Shown here one piece after another: positions 21,936 to 45,463 of a DNA stretch of 64,000 bases. Below the pieces are notes generated by a model that saw nothing but the letters and a program-made list of their open reading frames with translations, did no database searches and was not told the origin of the DNA. How positions within the stretch are numbered: position 1 is the stretch's first letter; each line of letters starts with the position of its first letter. The DNA is from Mesostigma viride (taxonomy: Eukaryota > Streptophyta > Mesostigmatophyceae > Mesostigmatales > Mesostigmataceae). Location: assembly GCA_009746045.1 (NCBI GenBank), contig RPFO01000436.1, positions 181,501-245,500 of the forward strand, in the 5' to 3' direction. A program made the translations under genes and the position numbers.

Positions 21936-22319
21936 AGCGCGCAAACATGCACTGAAGGCATGCCACGGAGAACCCGATGAGGTACTTTTCTTCTACGAGT
22001 TCGGATACTTCACCCGCGAAGGCAAGTGGCGCGACTCACTCGCCCAGGTCTGGAGCCGCAGCTTGCAACGCCGCGTCATCCGGTCTATCCAAGACGACTG
22101 ATCCGGTCTATCCGTCCTCCCGAGAGCACGGAGGCTAATGCTACCCTCCCACACACCGGTATAACCATCCCTGTAATTCTGGCACATAAACTGGTTTGCC
22201 ATGGACACCGTGACCCACCCTTTCGAGCCTCACTATTTTTGCAAATGTAGAAACATCTGATTTTGAAATATATAATCTATATCTTGGGGGCAGCCTGACG
22301 CCAAGAAAGCTATAAAATA
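21936..22319. other. Unrecognised region between repeats and GT29 3' part
   Basis: No supported gene. Contains CTACCCTCCCACACACCGGT and unique sequence only. It may hold the 3' end of the minus-strand GT29 gene. Confidence 0.3.
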
Positions 22320-22445
22320 AGCTTTAAGATACAGACATTACCTGCGTTTCCACAGTTGCGACGCCAAAGTTTGGGCGGCGACCGATGACATTGGTGCCAT
22401 CGATCACACCTGAACGCGGTAATGACTCAATTTGTAGGTGCCAGG

Positions 22446-22552
22446 TTATTTTTGGCCGCGCAGGAGGCCACTTTTCGCCGAGTCCGGACCCGCTAATAAT
22501 GTGGCTATAGGCGGCAAAGTACTCAAGCTCCACTGCCAGGCGCGCAGACATC
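22446..22552 (-). CDS. Possible terminal exon of the GT29 gene
   Basis: An acceptor TTGCCAG at about 22559-22553 opens a frame that is phase-compatible with the preceding exon. It would read RRGCLRAWQWSLSTLPP and end at a stop near 22446. An alternative frame (AGMSARLAVELEYFAAYS) looks more protein-like but is not in phase. Only the splice signal and phase support this exon. Confidence 0.25.
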
Positions 22553-23099
22553 CCCGCCTCCTGGCAATTAGTGAAAAGCGCGACTGAATGCATGCAACCT
22601 TACAATTCCAATTAATTTGCTGCCTGCGGACTGCGTACCGACATTCGAATCCAAGAGCATGCAGGGCGCCTCTTAATTGAGACAACTTGCCAAAAATTAC
22701 CACCATCATGCCGAAAGCACACATGACGGCACATTGATTTCTGGTATCAGTAAAACGCAGGCACTGACGCTGACTGTGTGGCTGGCAGCGCGAACTGCAC
22801 CCGGCGGGCCATGCGGCGTGTAATGCAGCCCGCTTTTCTCTCAAAAAATTCCTGGTATGGAAAAATGGACTTCAAGAGGCTTTGCGGCTGCAGCTAGATC
22901 GGGCTTGACGAGAGCCGTCGAATGGCGTATAGAAGTCCATGAGAGGAGGAAGGGGTGGGATGCTAGCCTTATTCTACCGTTAAGTTGCGTTACCGCGTTA
23001 TGTTGCGACGCCGAATTTTAGACGTCGATCGCAACTTAACGTGGTAATGACTGTAATGATGAATATTTGACCAGCTTACTAATAAACAAACAGGAACTA

Positions 23100-23243
23100 G
23101 TGCGTGGAGGAACTCATGCTAGTACCCTGGACTGGGCGCCTGCCTCTTATTCTGGAGCATGCACTCCTTTACAATGGGCACCTCCCCTTTCATCAGCACA
23201 GGTGAGCCCTTGAAGAAATGTAATAATGGCCTACACCGGGCAC
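23100..23243 (-). repeat. Copies of the GT29 23.3-kb exon 3' edge and donor
   Basis: The exon end and donor read AAGGGCAG|GTGCCC (23244/23243). Related blocks lie downstream on minus at 23170-23205 (AAAGGGGAGGTGCCC) and 23130-23165 (AAGAGGCAGGCGCCC), each preceded by a CTGxATG-like stretch. They are decayed tandem copies inside the intron. Confidence 0.65.
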
Positions 23244-35393
<12,150 letters not shown>

Positions 35394-36696
35394 TGCTGAG
35401 TGCCTTCGAAGGTCCTAACGTGCTACTTTGTGGACACCTTGCTTGTAGAAGGCATACAGCGTCTCACTTCATAACCACTCCCATCGTTTCCTCAAACCTG
35501 CGTTGTAGATGATCGCATATGGTGCACGCCATAAAACTAATATTGAACTGTGGTACCCTTCTGATCACCTGGGTAATCCAAGCACGAACGTTCAAGCAAC
35601 AGAAAGAAATTAGCTGCGGTTGCCGTCGTTAGTTCAATGCCCCCAAGTGTCCAACCATGAAGGTATAAACCTAAGCCTCCTGTCACCACCATACTAAGCT
35701 CCATGACACGTCGATATCCCAAATTACGCGGGAGGGGCCCGCTTCCTAGGCCACTCTACAGTAGACTCTGCTGCCCATGTGCGGCGTGGGATTCAACTAA
35801 CCTAACGGCTAACCTAACGGCTAACCAAGCTTCCTAGTTCCTAATTCCTATCAGAAATCCTATTTCCTATGCCCATTGCCACTATTAATAACCCTTTCGG
35901 TCCGCCGGCGCGGGATAAACTCAACTCAACTCAAGTTACTCAACTCCTGCCCATTGCCCAATTAGTTTAAAAGTTCAGTTAATTTTCAAGTTTGAAGTTT
36001 CAAATTTGAATATCTGCTCCAGACTCGCCGATTTCAAACTCAACGCCAAGAGCTAGAAAATTAATGGGCTTCGCTGATCCAGTGACCAGAGTGGGTGGCA
36101 AACAAGTAACAAGTTCAGCTGTGCGCACCAAACATGATGCCGCTCACTAGCTCAAGGGCATACACATAACGACTCTCCTTGCGAAGCGTGGTGATGAAAA
36201 ATACATAGACTTGCTCAGTTTGCCCACCCCGTCGGGAGGAAGATTTACCCGGTGTTTCGTCGGCTTATCCCCGTCGTCTCGCGTGCCTGCCTCTCTCGGC
36301 CTCCTTAATATCCGTGCAGAAGCATCAATTCACAGCACGCTCATTTGCGTTCTACCTGAAGATCGTGGCTTTAGAGCTAACTGGCACTTCTCAGGACTAG
36401 TTGGTGGCCGTGACGTTTCGATGAGATCGGCGTCTTGTGGCAGAGCCTTCCTGGTGACAAGTGACTGACTTTAATCACCAATCGGACCTGCATACCTTGC
36501 GCAGCCACTTCGCGAGTCACAGGAGTCGGTTTAGCTCGCCAGGGGCAGAGCTGCTCCCACAAAAGAAGGTTACGCCTAAGTCATTTTCGCTGGCTGCGTT
36601 CCGGGTTCAAACATTCTCCCCATAGGACTCTTCCTCTACCGTAAGCCGACGCCACGTGATTTCCAGCCATTTTGCTTCCTCCAGTTACCACAAGTA
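35394..36696. other. Intergenic region between divergent GT29 and F-box/LRR genes
   Basis: The two genes point away from each other, so both promoters should lie here. No TATA box was assigned. 35757-35935 (GACTCTGCTGCCCATGTGCG ... CCGCCGGCGCGGGATAA ... CTCAACTCAACTC) is a dispersed repeat also found at 55990-56440. Confidence 0.5.
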
Positions 36697-38643
36697 ATGG
36701 CTCCCCACCCTTCCCAAGACATCACCCTGGAGCGCCTCATGGCCGTCCCTGGGGTCGGCGCCCAGGTGATGGCAGCGCTACCTGTGCCCGACCGTGTGCG
36801 CCTGCGGCGGACGTGCCGCACTTTCCTCGCCGCGGTCGACGATTCCCTCTCCAACCTCACCGAGCTGTTTGGCGAGGACGTCGCGGGCGAGGGTTGCCGG
36901 CCGGGCACGTCCGGCCTATCCTGGCTGCTGAGCAAGTGCCCCAACCTTACCACCATCAGTGTGGCGGCGCGGGCGGATCACACGGAGCCCTGGGTGTGGA
37001 GGGACCGCTTCTCTCTCTCCTGGCAATTGTTCATGACCGAGAAAACGAGCGACAAAATCGCTGGCGGCATACTATCCCTGGAGGACATTGCCGGCAGGTA
37101 CCCGGGGCTCAAGTACCTGAACGTCGCCGGCTGCTTGGACGTGACGGATGCCGGTTTGATGGCCCTCGCGCGGTCCTGCCCCGGACTCGAGGCCCTGGAC
37201 GTCTCGTGTACCCGGGCGGGGGATGCCGGCATTACCGCGGTCGCAACGTCTTGCCCCGGGCTCCGGCGACTGGCGGTCTCCCGCTGCTACAATGTGTCCA
37301 ATGCCAGCATGACTTGTGTGGGCGTGCACTGCCCGCAGCTCGAGGTACTCTACCTGATGCTCTCGCGCGTCACCGACGTCGGCCTGATGGCCGTCGCGCG
37401 CCGCGGGTCCCCCTTGCGCGCCCTTGAGGCGCCCTTCACCGTGACAGACGTGGCCATGACCCTGCTGGCGGAGAACTGCCCCCACCTGGAGCAGCTGGGG
37501 ATGAGTTTCTGCTGCAGCGTCTCGAACGCCAGCATTAAGCGGATCGCGGCCGCGTGCCCAGGGCTCCAGCGGTTCGACGCGAGCCGGTGCCAGCAGGTCA
37601 CGGATGACGGCATTATGGGGCTCGCGGAGAACTGCCCGGGGCTACTCCGGTTGAGCGTGGCGGGGACACGTGTCACCGATATGGGCATCGTAGAAATCGC
37701 GCGCCGTTGTGAGCGGCTCGAGTATCTGAACGTGAACGGGTGCCCGCGCGTGACGGAAACCAGCATCAAGGCGGTCGCGAGGGGCTGCAGGCGGCTGCGC
37801 CACCTGTCCGTCGCGGAATGCCCGCGCGTGAAGGATGCGGGGATCTGCCGGGTGGCGGAAAGCTGCCCAGGGATGCAAGAGCTGAATATCCGGCAGGCGG
37901 GCGTCACGGGTGCCAGTTTAAGAGCCATCGCTGCCAATTGCCAAGAGCTCCGATACTTGGACATGGGGGGGTGTGGCAAGGGGGGGAGGAACCTAGCTTC
38001 CCTCGCCGAAGGGTGCCCGAAGCTGGAGCATCTCGACATCTCTTCCTCGCCATCGGTCAGTCAAAAGTCAATCGTGGCTGTCAGCCGTCACTGCACGCGG
38101 CTGCGGGTCTTCCGCGCGCGGTCGCTTGCGCTGCCGAGCCAAGTCTGGGCAAAGCTGGTCAAAGGGAGGGGGGCTGGGCTGCGGGTGCTGGATTTAGCGG
38201 GCAGTGGGGTCATGGACCCGGTCGTGCGGTTGGTGAGCTGGCACTGCCTTCGGCTACTCGAGCTGATCGTGCGCGAGTCCAAGATGGTGACGGATTGGAG
38301 TGTGCGTCTCCTATCGGGTGGCTGCCCGCAGCTGCGGTTGTTGGACATCAGCGGGTGTGCAGTCACGCCCGCTGGGACGGCCAGGTTGCCGGGAGAGGGC
38401 AGGTGCTATGTGGATTGGCAGAGCGCCCCCGTGGTGAGGGACGAGGACTCGGACGACGAAGAGGAGTATGACGACAGGGCGGCATTTCGGGACTTCATAC
38501 TGGCGGCGCTCGTCATGGAGTCTGATTCCGAGGAGGAGGAGAATTTGTTGCTGATGGCTATGTGCATGGATAGGGAGGAGGAGGAGGAGGAGGAGGAGGA
38601 CGCAGAGGAGCAGGAGGAGGAGTTAGAGGAGGAGCAGGAGTGA
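36697..38643 (+). CDS. F-box/LRR protein (AMN1/FBXL type), 648 residues
   Basis: Probably a substrate receptor of an SCF ubiquitin ligase. The N-terminus (about residues 8-48, LMAVPGVGAQVMAALPVPDR then LRRTCRTFLAAV) resembles an F-box. From about residue 135 to 560 there are some 14 cysteine-containing leucine-rich repeats of about 26 residues, typified by CPGLKYL-NVAGC-DVTDAGL and CPGLEAL-DVSCT-AGDAGI. The C-terminal 75 residues are extremely acidic, ending in long Glu runs. It is a single uninterrupted exon, unlike the neighbouring genes with junction-repeat introns, and very GC-rich. The start is the first Met of the open frame with a purine at -3. The F-box is weak, so a non-SCF LRR protein is the alternative. 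A LINE 3' tail begins 11 bp after the stop. Confidence 0.85.
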   Translation: MAPHPSQDITLERLMAVPGVGAQVMAALPVPDRVRLRRTCRTFLAAVDDSLSNLTELFGEDVAGEGCRPGTSGLSWLLSKCPNLTTISVAARADHTEPWVWRDRFSLSWQLFMTEKTSDKIAGGILSLEDIAGRYPGLKYLNVAGCLDVTDAGLMALARSCPGLEALDVSCTRAGDAGITAVATSCPGLRRLAVSRCYNVSNASMTCVGVHCPQLEVLYLMLSRVTDVGLMAVARRGSPLRALEAPFTVTDVAMTLLAENCPHLEQLGMSFCCSVSNASIKRIAAACPGLQRFDASRCQQVTDDGIMGLAENCPGLLRLSVAGTRVTDMGIVEIARRCERLEYLNVNGCPRVTETSIKAVARGCRRLRHLSVAECPRVKDAGICRVAESCPGMQELNIRQAGVTGASLRAIAANCQELRYLDMGGCGKGGRNLASLAEGCPKLEHLDISSSPSVSQKSIVAVSRHCTRLRVFRARSLALPSQVWAKLVKGRGAGLRVLDLAGSGVMDPVVRLVSWHCLRLLELIVRESKMVTDWSVRLLSGGCPQLRLLDISGCAVTPAGTARLPGEGRCYVDWQSAPVVRDEDSDDEEEYDDRAAFRDFILAALVMESDSEEEENLLLMAMCMDREEEEEEEEDAEEQEEELEEEQE

Positions 38644-38653
38644 GTAGCATTGG

Positions 38654-41600
38654 ATTAAATTAAATTAAATTAAATTAAATTATAACATGCCTCCGTTGGG
38701 AGATCATGTAGCACATAGTCCATGATGGATGGGTGGAGTGGAGGACGCCGCGTAATCGAACTAACCTAACTCTAAGCTATCTAGTCTAGAAAAGCCTAAC
38801 TACACTACTCATCAAAACGCCGCCTCCTCTTGGGGGGAGGGGGCTTGCCCACAGGGTCTGGCGTGTGAGCCTTGACAATCTTCTGCCACCGCGTCTTGTC
38901 CTGCATGGCAGTCCAAAGACGGGAGAGAGAGTGGATGCGGTGTTCAAACTGGGCTGGGACCACTAGGTCGTCCAGCAACATCTGGATGTAGTTCGTGACA
39001 GGTTTCCCTACCCTTTTGGGAATGCCCTTGGGGCCAGGCCAGGTCAAATTGTGCCGCCCTGGCTGGCCAAGCCGCTGGGGGCCTGCCAGACCAAGGGCGG
39101 TGTCGACCTGGCTGGTGCGAGCAAGGTGTCCTACAAATGCTATCCTACGCTGCCTAATCTCGTCCGAAATACGAGGCATACCATGATACAAAGACTCTAA
39201 CGACGGGCGCTTGAAAAACCCTACGTTAAGGACCTGTCGGAGCATCCTGTAAACCGTGCCGTTGAGCTTAGCTGCCAGGGTGGGTGTGAGTGTCAACGCC
39301 TCGGCGCCATACGTGAGCACCGGTGAGGACGAGGAGCTTGAAGAGCATGCGCTTGCGGTGCTCGCCCAGGCCCTTCGAGCGCCAGTAGGTGTTGAGCGAA
39401 CGGAGCCTGGCCCAGGCCAGGCCGATGCGGGTGTCCACATCGTCTGCAGTGTCAGGGAGCCAACTCCCCAACAGTTTGAAGCGATCGCGGAACGGGACTT
39501 CCGTCCCGTCGAGCAGGCGCGGCAGCGGTGGTGTACTGGAGGCCCCAATCACCATCGCCTCAGTTTTGACACTAATCTCCAACCCCACCGCCCTCGCCTC
39601 CAGGCCCAGACAGTCCAGCCAGGTCTGAATGTGCTCGGGGCTCGCGATGAGGGGGGTGTCATCCGCATACGGCATAAATCAGGTCGGCCAGGCGGTAGCC
39701 GGGTTTAACCCCGCCGTGCGCGCTCTCGTTGTCCAAGCCTGGCTCGAACCCCTTAACCCCTAAATGGTCTTGCTGCCGATTTTCCGCCAAAAATCGAGTT
39801 CCAGCCGATGCATCGGCCCCTTCTCGGGGGACCAGATGCCGCGAAATCTATTGAGAATTAGGAAAAGTTTAGCTGAGAAGATCGAAAGTTTATAAAATTC
39901 TTCACAGCATGGTACTAGGGTTTGCATACTTTTGACAAAGTTATAGAGGTGTTCTGGCCGGTCAAAGTACAAGGGGTCAGGGTACTTTTTCACGTACAAC
40001 GTGCATTCCGGAAAACGACGACCTGGCCATGGCGGCTTGCGCCCACGCATGGCATTTACGTTTGCGTTCGAATTTTCTGGCCAAACTTAGGATATTGATT
40101 TTAAACGTCCTAAAGATGATACAGGCCAATTTTTGGTTCGCGGGAATGCCATTTGATAGGTGTCGGCAGCGTTCTTGCTGGAAAAAACTGCGATCAGGCC
40201 GGACGATAGAAACGTTGACAGCAATACCTTTCCGGCGTATTTTAAAGGATATATTGGTTTCTTTGTACTTTTTATGATACATAGTAGTCGTAAACGTGCA
40301 AGGGTGGCCAGAAATCGCCGAATCCAGCGACCATGCTGCACAACTTTGGTGTGCCGAAATGCGCCATTTTGCGGCCACCGCCTGGGCCAAGTTAACGCCA
40401 TCCATGCCTGGTAAAGCTTAAGCATCGTTTTCCTATCGATGTTTGACGTTTATATATACGTTCTAGCTTGTGTAGCACATTCTTTTTGCACTATTCATGC
40501 TCTTTCTTGACCCTGGCCTGGCCCCTTTCTAAAACACCCTTCTTAGATGCTTCCCTCAGTCAGTTGACCTGCCACAGGGTGATGGTGATAAGTTTTAGAG
40601 GCTGTATGGGTTTGAATACCTCCATATATGTTTGTTATACATTTCCCATACACATATTGCATGAGTGTGAGGCAGTTGGCTGGTCTCTGTGGCATCATCA
40701 AGCACGTAACCGGTGAGTAAAAGCTTCCCATTGACAGCATGTGCCACCAGGTGTGCTGGCCATCACCTGGCAAGCTATAGCAGCTTAGGCCTAGTTTATC
40801 CTTGCTAGGGCAGGCTGAAATAGGCTCAACACCACTAGTTTGTTGGTGGCTGCCTCCTAGAATGCATGCCTTGCGTAGGGTGTCCGTACCACGTTACCTA
40901 CGTGCATGGACAAGGTGGCACCTGCACATAGGTGCCATGTAAGGGCAGTGTGATGATGCAGTTATGTTTCCCCATCATTGTGGAAGGGAAATGTATTGTT
41001 TGGCATGGTTGGTGGCCATATTAGGAGGTAGTATGCCCACCCCTACTCCCTTGGTTGCTTTTTACCAACGGTACCCCTATGGGCTGTACTGGGTGTAACT
41101 GCTGGTATACCCACCCAAATTATGACCCCAATAGCTCAAACTGTTCAGCAACTAATTGTTTATCATCCCTGAAGTGGTAGGTGCCTAGGTCTTATAACAT
41201 AATTCAAAATGCACATTCTACCAAAAATGAAAACGCGCGTCTTGACCCCCCTGACTTTGACGGCAGTTAAACATGGCCTACCCTGCATATATGTGAGGTT
41301 GTGATATACCAACCCGAAGGGCAACTCATGGACATGCTTGGCCCCCAAGGACAGCCATTGGATATGGGTAGGTTGGATGGCATCTGGTTTGCAAAATTGT
41401 GAAGATCCAGCCGATTTATCGGCAGGATCTCAGACCATTTAGGGGTTAAGAGCGGTAAAGCGCGCACGTGCCTGGCGCATGACGTGATCCACGACAATAA
41501 TGAACAGGTATGGGGACAGGACACAACCTTGCCACACCCCGTGGTGAAGGGGGCCGGAATGGTGGGGTGGTGCCTTCCGCAGTCCGCACTTAGCACTACT

Positions 41601-42100
41601 GCCCGTGAGCCCTCATACAGTCGACGAATGGCAGCAATAAACGCTGGTGGCACCCGATCCAGAGCTAGGATGGCCCAAAGAGCCTCCCAGAGGACCGTGT
41701 CAAAAGCCTTGATATAGTCAACAAAAATGAAGACCAGCGGCAAACTGTAAGGGCAAAGGCGACGCACCTCCTCCATCAACCGGCGCGCGACAAACACAGC
41801 CATGACAGTGTTACGACAATGACGGAAACCCATCTGAGACTCACCCAGGTGTGGGTCCAGCGCGGCGCGGAGCCTGGGCAGCATCATGCGCATGAAGACC
41901 TTCAGCGCGGCGCTCTGGAGGCAGACACCCCGGTAGTTACCGGGGTCAGCAGCAGAGCCCTTCTTGTACAGCATGACGCGGATGGCCGTCTGCCACTCAG
42001 CAGGCGGAGGCTCGTCAGAGAGCAGGACACGGTTGCAGAACGCCAGCAGAAGATCCCTAACCGCCGGGTCAGGAGTCTTCGGCTCTTAATTGGGGTGCTC
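38654..42100 (-). mobile_element. LINE-B copy split by a TTAA-flanked DNA transposon
   Basis: Minus-strand non-LTR element. 41974-41446 encodes RT start blocks (GNYRGVCLQSAALKVFMR, QMGFRHCRNTVMAVFVARRL, FIFVDYIKAFDTV). 39675-38805 encodes motif C (YADDTPLI), the thumb and the C-terminal end (KPPPPKRRRRFDE). The 3' end is hairpin ACATGATCTCCCAACGGAGG plus (TTTAA)n at 38654-38710. Between the two halves lies a separate 1.69-kb element. No endonuclease domain is visible, so the copy is 5'-truncated. Jockey/RTE-like relatedness is inferred from the YGAEALTL thumb motif. Confidence 0.82.
39757..41445. mobile_element. piggyBac-like non-autonomous DNA transposon (1689 bp) with TTAA target duplications
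   Basis: TTAA at 39753-39756 and 41446-41449 flank terminal inverted repeats CCCCTAAATGGTCT. Just inside both ends is an inverted CCGAT..ATCGGC motif (39796-39816 and 41410-41423). TTAA duplication with a CCC-starting terminus is the hallmark of piggyBac elements. No transposase was recognised inside; the longest frames have no known motif. It disrupts the LINE-B RT between its N- and C-terminal halves. Confidence 0.85.
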
Positions 42101-42149
42101 TAAAGGGGTTCGACATCCGCAGCCATGCTGCAGCACGGGCGGCGACGGC

Positions 42150-43440
42150 CGCCCTCAGTGGTTATCGCCTGTCCGATCGACCTGATTTATGCAGCCGGAT
42201 GATACCGCCCTCATCATGAGTGACCCGAGCACATTCAGACCCCGTTGCCGGACTGTTTGGGCTTGGAGGCTTCTTGCGGTGGGGCTGGAGACTGGCGCCA
42301 AAACCGAGGCGACGGTGATTGGTGCTACCAGTTGCCCGGGCTGCTCGAGGGGTCTGAGGCTGCTGCAGTTCCGTGACCGCTTCATCAAACTAGCTCAGTG
42401 TTGGGGAGCATGCTCCCTGACACAGTGACACGGCCGACGATGTGGACACCCGCATCGGCCTGGCCTGGGCTAGGCCGGCTCTGCTCGCTCAACACGTACC
42501 AGTACCGGGCACTTGAAGGACCTAGCTAGGCGAGGACCGCATGCAAGCGCGAATGCTCTTCAAGGTCTTGGTACGTGGTCACGCATGCACTCACATACAG
42601 GGCTGAAGCCTGTTTGCTCACGGTGGGACCAGTTGGTCATGCACACGGCTGAACCGGGCACACTATAATTGGATGCTCCGACAGCTGCAGGTGCTGAACA
42701 TAGGGTTTTCCACCCACCGGTCACTTGTAAGAGTCTTTGTCTAATTGTAGTTAAGGGTATGCCTCGCATTTCTGATGAGACTATAGGCAGCTAGCGTAGA
42801 AACTAGAGTAGCATTTGTAGGACATCTTGCTCGAACCAGTCAGGTAGACAATGCCGCCCGCCCTTGGTCTGGCCGGCCCCCAACGGCTCGGCCAGCCAGG
42901 GCGGCACATAGAGCTGACAAGGCCTGCAGGCCGCCTGGCCCCAAGGACAAATTAACCCAGAAGGGTTGTTAGACCATGCGGCGCATTTCCGACGAGATTA
43001 GGCATCGCGTAGAATAGCATTGATTTGCAGGACATCATGCCTCAGTGCACCAGTAAGGTAGAAACCGCCCTTGGCCTGGCCGGCCCACAACGGCCGCCGT
43101 TGGCCAGCCAGGGCAGCATATTCTGACGTGGCCTGCATGGCCCTAAGGACATCCCCAGGATATTGTTGGTAGACCAGCAATCAACTACACAGATCAGTTG
43201 CTGCAGACCTTATATGGTCCCATGGAGCTCATTTTGAATATCGAACTTCCTTCATCTCTCTATAGGACTGCCCTGCAGGACAAGCTAGGAGATGGCAGAC
43301 CATTGTCCAGGCTCACAAGCCAGCCCCTGTGGGCCAGCCCGGCCCGCCCCCCGGCCCCAGGAGGACAGGGCGCTTTTCTGCGTAGTGTGGTTAGGATCGA
43401 TTTCGTAGCTTAGATCGATTAGACTTAGAGTAGCTAGTTT
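42150..43440 (+). pseudogene. Second LINE-B copy, plus strand, heavily decayed
   Basis: The fragments show PDDTALIMS in place of YADDTPLIA (42190-42220), VGLETGAKTEATVIGA (42285-42330), and then pieces matching the 3' RT end. A terminal KAHTPDPVGK-like segment sits at 43300-43385. It is head-to-head with the LINE-B copy on minus. Many frameshifts and short internal duplications. Confidence 0.7.
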
Positions 43441-43459
43441 TCGCAGCTCCGCTCCCACC

Positions 43460-45200
43460 CACCCCCATTAAAATTAAAATTAAATTATAACATGCCTCCC
43501 TTAAAAACCCGAACTTCCCATACCAAATGGGACGTCCGCCGCTTCGGCGCCGGCCAGCGGGATTTTTGCATCTTGGAAACCTTTACGCTCACGAAGGAAC
43601 AATGTGACGATGTTATCAAGTTCCTGGCCCGCCATGACGAACTTTTCCTGCCTACCCCTGGCGATAAGGTCACCAAGCCCGCCTGGGAATGGCTGCTTCA
43701 AGAACCGGAGGCGTACTTGAAGGCAGTCATCATGTGCAGCTACCTGCGCTGCGACGCCCACGACATCACCCAGATTGGCTACGCTGGCCTCAGGAGCCTC
43801 CTGCATGAGCGCAGACAGGCAGCCACAGCAGCTGCAGCATCCCCGCAGAGCAGCACCTCCCCCAGCACGGACTCCATCCGAGCTGCAGTGGCGGAGCAGC
43901 TGGCGCCGATGGCTGAGCAGCTCGCCGCCCTGAACGCGCCTGACGGCCCACTCAACACTCTCTCGGCCAAGGTCAACAACATTGAAGCCATGCAGAGTCG
44001 CCCTTAAGCTCCAGCCTCAGTTTACTGCTACGCAAGAGCACATTGCCACCAAAGTTTCCGAGGCCACAGCCACTGTGACCACCCGCCTTAACCAGGTGGA
44101 AGGCCGAGTCGGCCAAGGCACCGTGAAACTTGAGGCAGTTGCTGTCAAGGTAGACGCCCTGGCCACGCAGGTCCCCGAGATCGCCGAGCGAACGGCTGGC
44201 CACCATCGCCGCCCAACCTGCTGGTAGGGCTAGCGATGACCCCTCGACTCGCGCCTCCTGGGCGGACCTGCTCAAGCAAGAGCCAGGCATCCTCTACCAC
44301 GACCGCCATCACCACCAAGCTCCAGGAGCTGGAAGACACGCGCCGCGAGGCCGCTGACCGCGACCGTCGCCGCTGCCGGGTCATCCTCAGGCGCTTCGAC
44401 ATGCTGCCGGAGGAGACCCCAGACTCTCTTCTCGACGAGCTGAAGAAACAGCTCTTGGCGCGCATGCAGCTGCCAGGTGCGATACTGCAGGGCGCCTACT
44501 GCCACTACCGCCTGCCCCATCCACGGGCCAAGGCTGGGCCCCCTCCAGTGGTCCTCACCTTCAGCGACATCACCGCCCGAGTTCGGTTCCTCTCTCGCCG
44601 CAAGAAGCTGGTGAACACCTCCTGGTCGCTTGACGACGACCTGACGCCAGCCCAGCAGCAGCAACGCCGCGATCAGTGGCCCGACTACATCCGCCACAAG
44701 ACCAACCCCGAGAAGCCCCAAGTGTACTGGCGGGGCGGGGACCTCTATGTCAACAAGAAACTGTGGAAGCCCCCCCGGGCTTCCCCGGGATAGAGCACTC
44801 CAGCTAGTTGTCTAGATGGGGGCAATCGATGATGGGATAGCTTAGGCATTACAGCACTTGAAACGATATTAGCGCACAGCGTTATAGTACCTTCAATTAG
44901 CTCTGGCACCTTGTGGCCATCAGCTTGCGCCTTAATTAGCCGACGTCTTGAGCCCACCAGCCCCACCTCACATTTGTAGCATAAGCTATGCGTCAGCCTA
45001 CCTATGGTATTGCACTGGTTGTATTGCACCCACAGTGTTGCGCCCCGGCACCATGCCGTGGAGAGAGCGCTCTGTGGCCTGCCCACCTGCGGCAGTGAGA
45101 GAAGCTAGGGCGCCCTCCCTCCTTCTCACTGTGTATATAGGGTTGAAGGTTCCTTTACTCTGTATTGGCACCCACGTGACGCAGTCACGTGCTTATTAAT
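43460..45200 (+). mobile_element. ORF1-only retroelement, copy D
   Basis: ORF1 runs 43492-44007 (KTRTSHTKWDVRRFGAGQRD, then helices and a coiled coil, QLAPMAEQLAALNAPDG) and, after frame shifts, 44236-44793 with the C-terminal block (LRRFDMLPEETPDSLLDELK, SRRKKLVNTSWSLDDDLTPA). It is nearly identical to copy C on the other strand. The 3' UTR ends with CACGTGACGCAGTCACGTG and a TTAA tail at 45168-45210. The 5' end is truncated and fused to a minus-strand LINE tail (TTAAATTATAACATGCCTCC), which supplies the apparent ATG. Confidence 0.78.
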
Positions 45201-45208
45201 TAATTAAT

Positions 45209-45460
45209 TAATGCCTCCCTTGGGAGATCATGTAGCACATATTCCTTGATGGGGGTGGAGGTGGAGGAAGCCGCGTAATCGAACTAACCTAACTCTAAGC
45301 TATCTAGTAGTCTATAAAATCCTAAATACACTACTCATGCAGCAAAACGCCCCTTCCTCTTGGGGGGGGGCTGGCTTGCCCATGCAGGGGCTGGTGAGCA
45401 TTAATTAATTAATTAGGAACATAACTCCATTGGGAGTATATGTAGCACATAGCCCTTAAT
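45209..45460 (-). mobile_element. 5'-truncated LINE-B 3' ends
   Basis: At 45209-45400, minus, there is a TTAA tail, hairpin (ATGCCTCCCTTGGGAGATCA) and a frame-broken copy of the RT C-terminus (KRRRRF-like near 45340-45370). At 45417-45455 a second hairpin copy reads ACATAACTCCATTGGGAGTA followed by TATGTAGCACATAG. These are nested insertions. Confidence 0.7.
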
Positions 45461-45463
45461 TAA

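Noticed and set aside
22340-23055. Possible TIR element around the repeated GTTGCGACGCC words
   Set aside because: The two occurrences are direct, not inverted, and no target duplication was found.
40000-41000. Search for a transposase in the TTAA-flanked element
   Set aside because: The longest frames (for example 40405-39977 on minus) show no DDD-type motif or recognisable domain.
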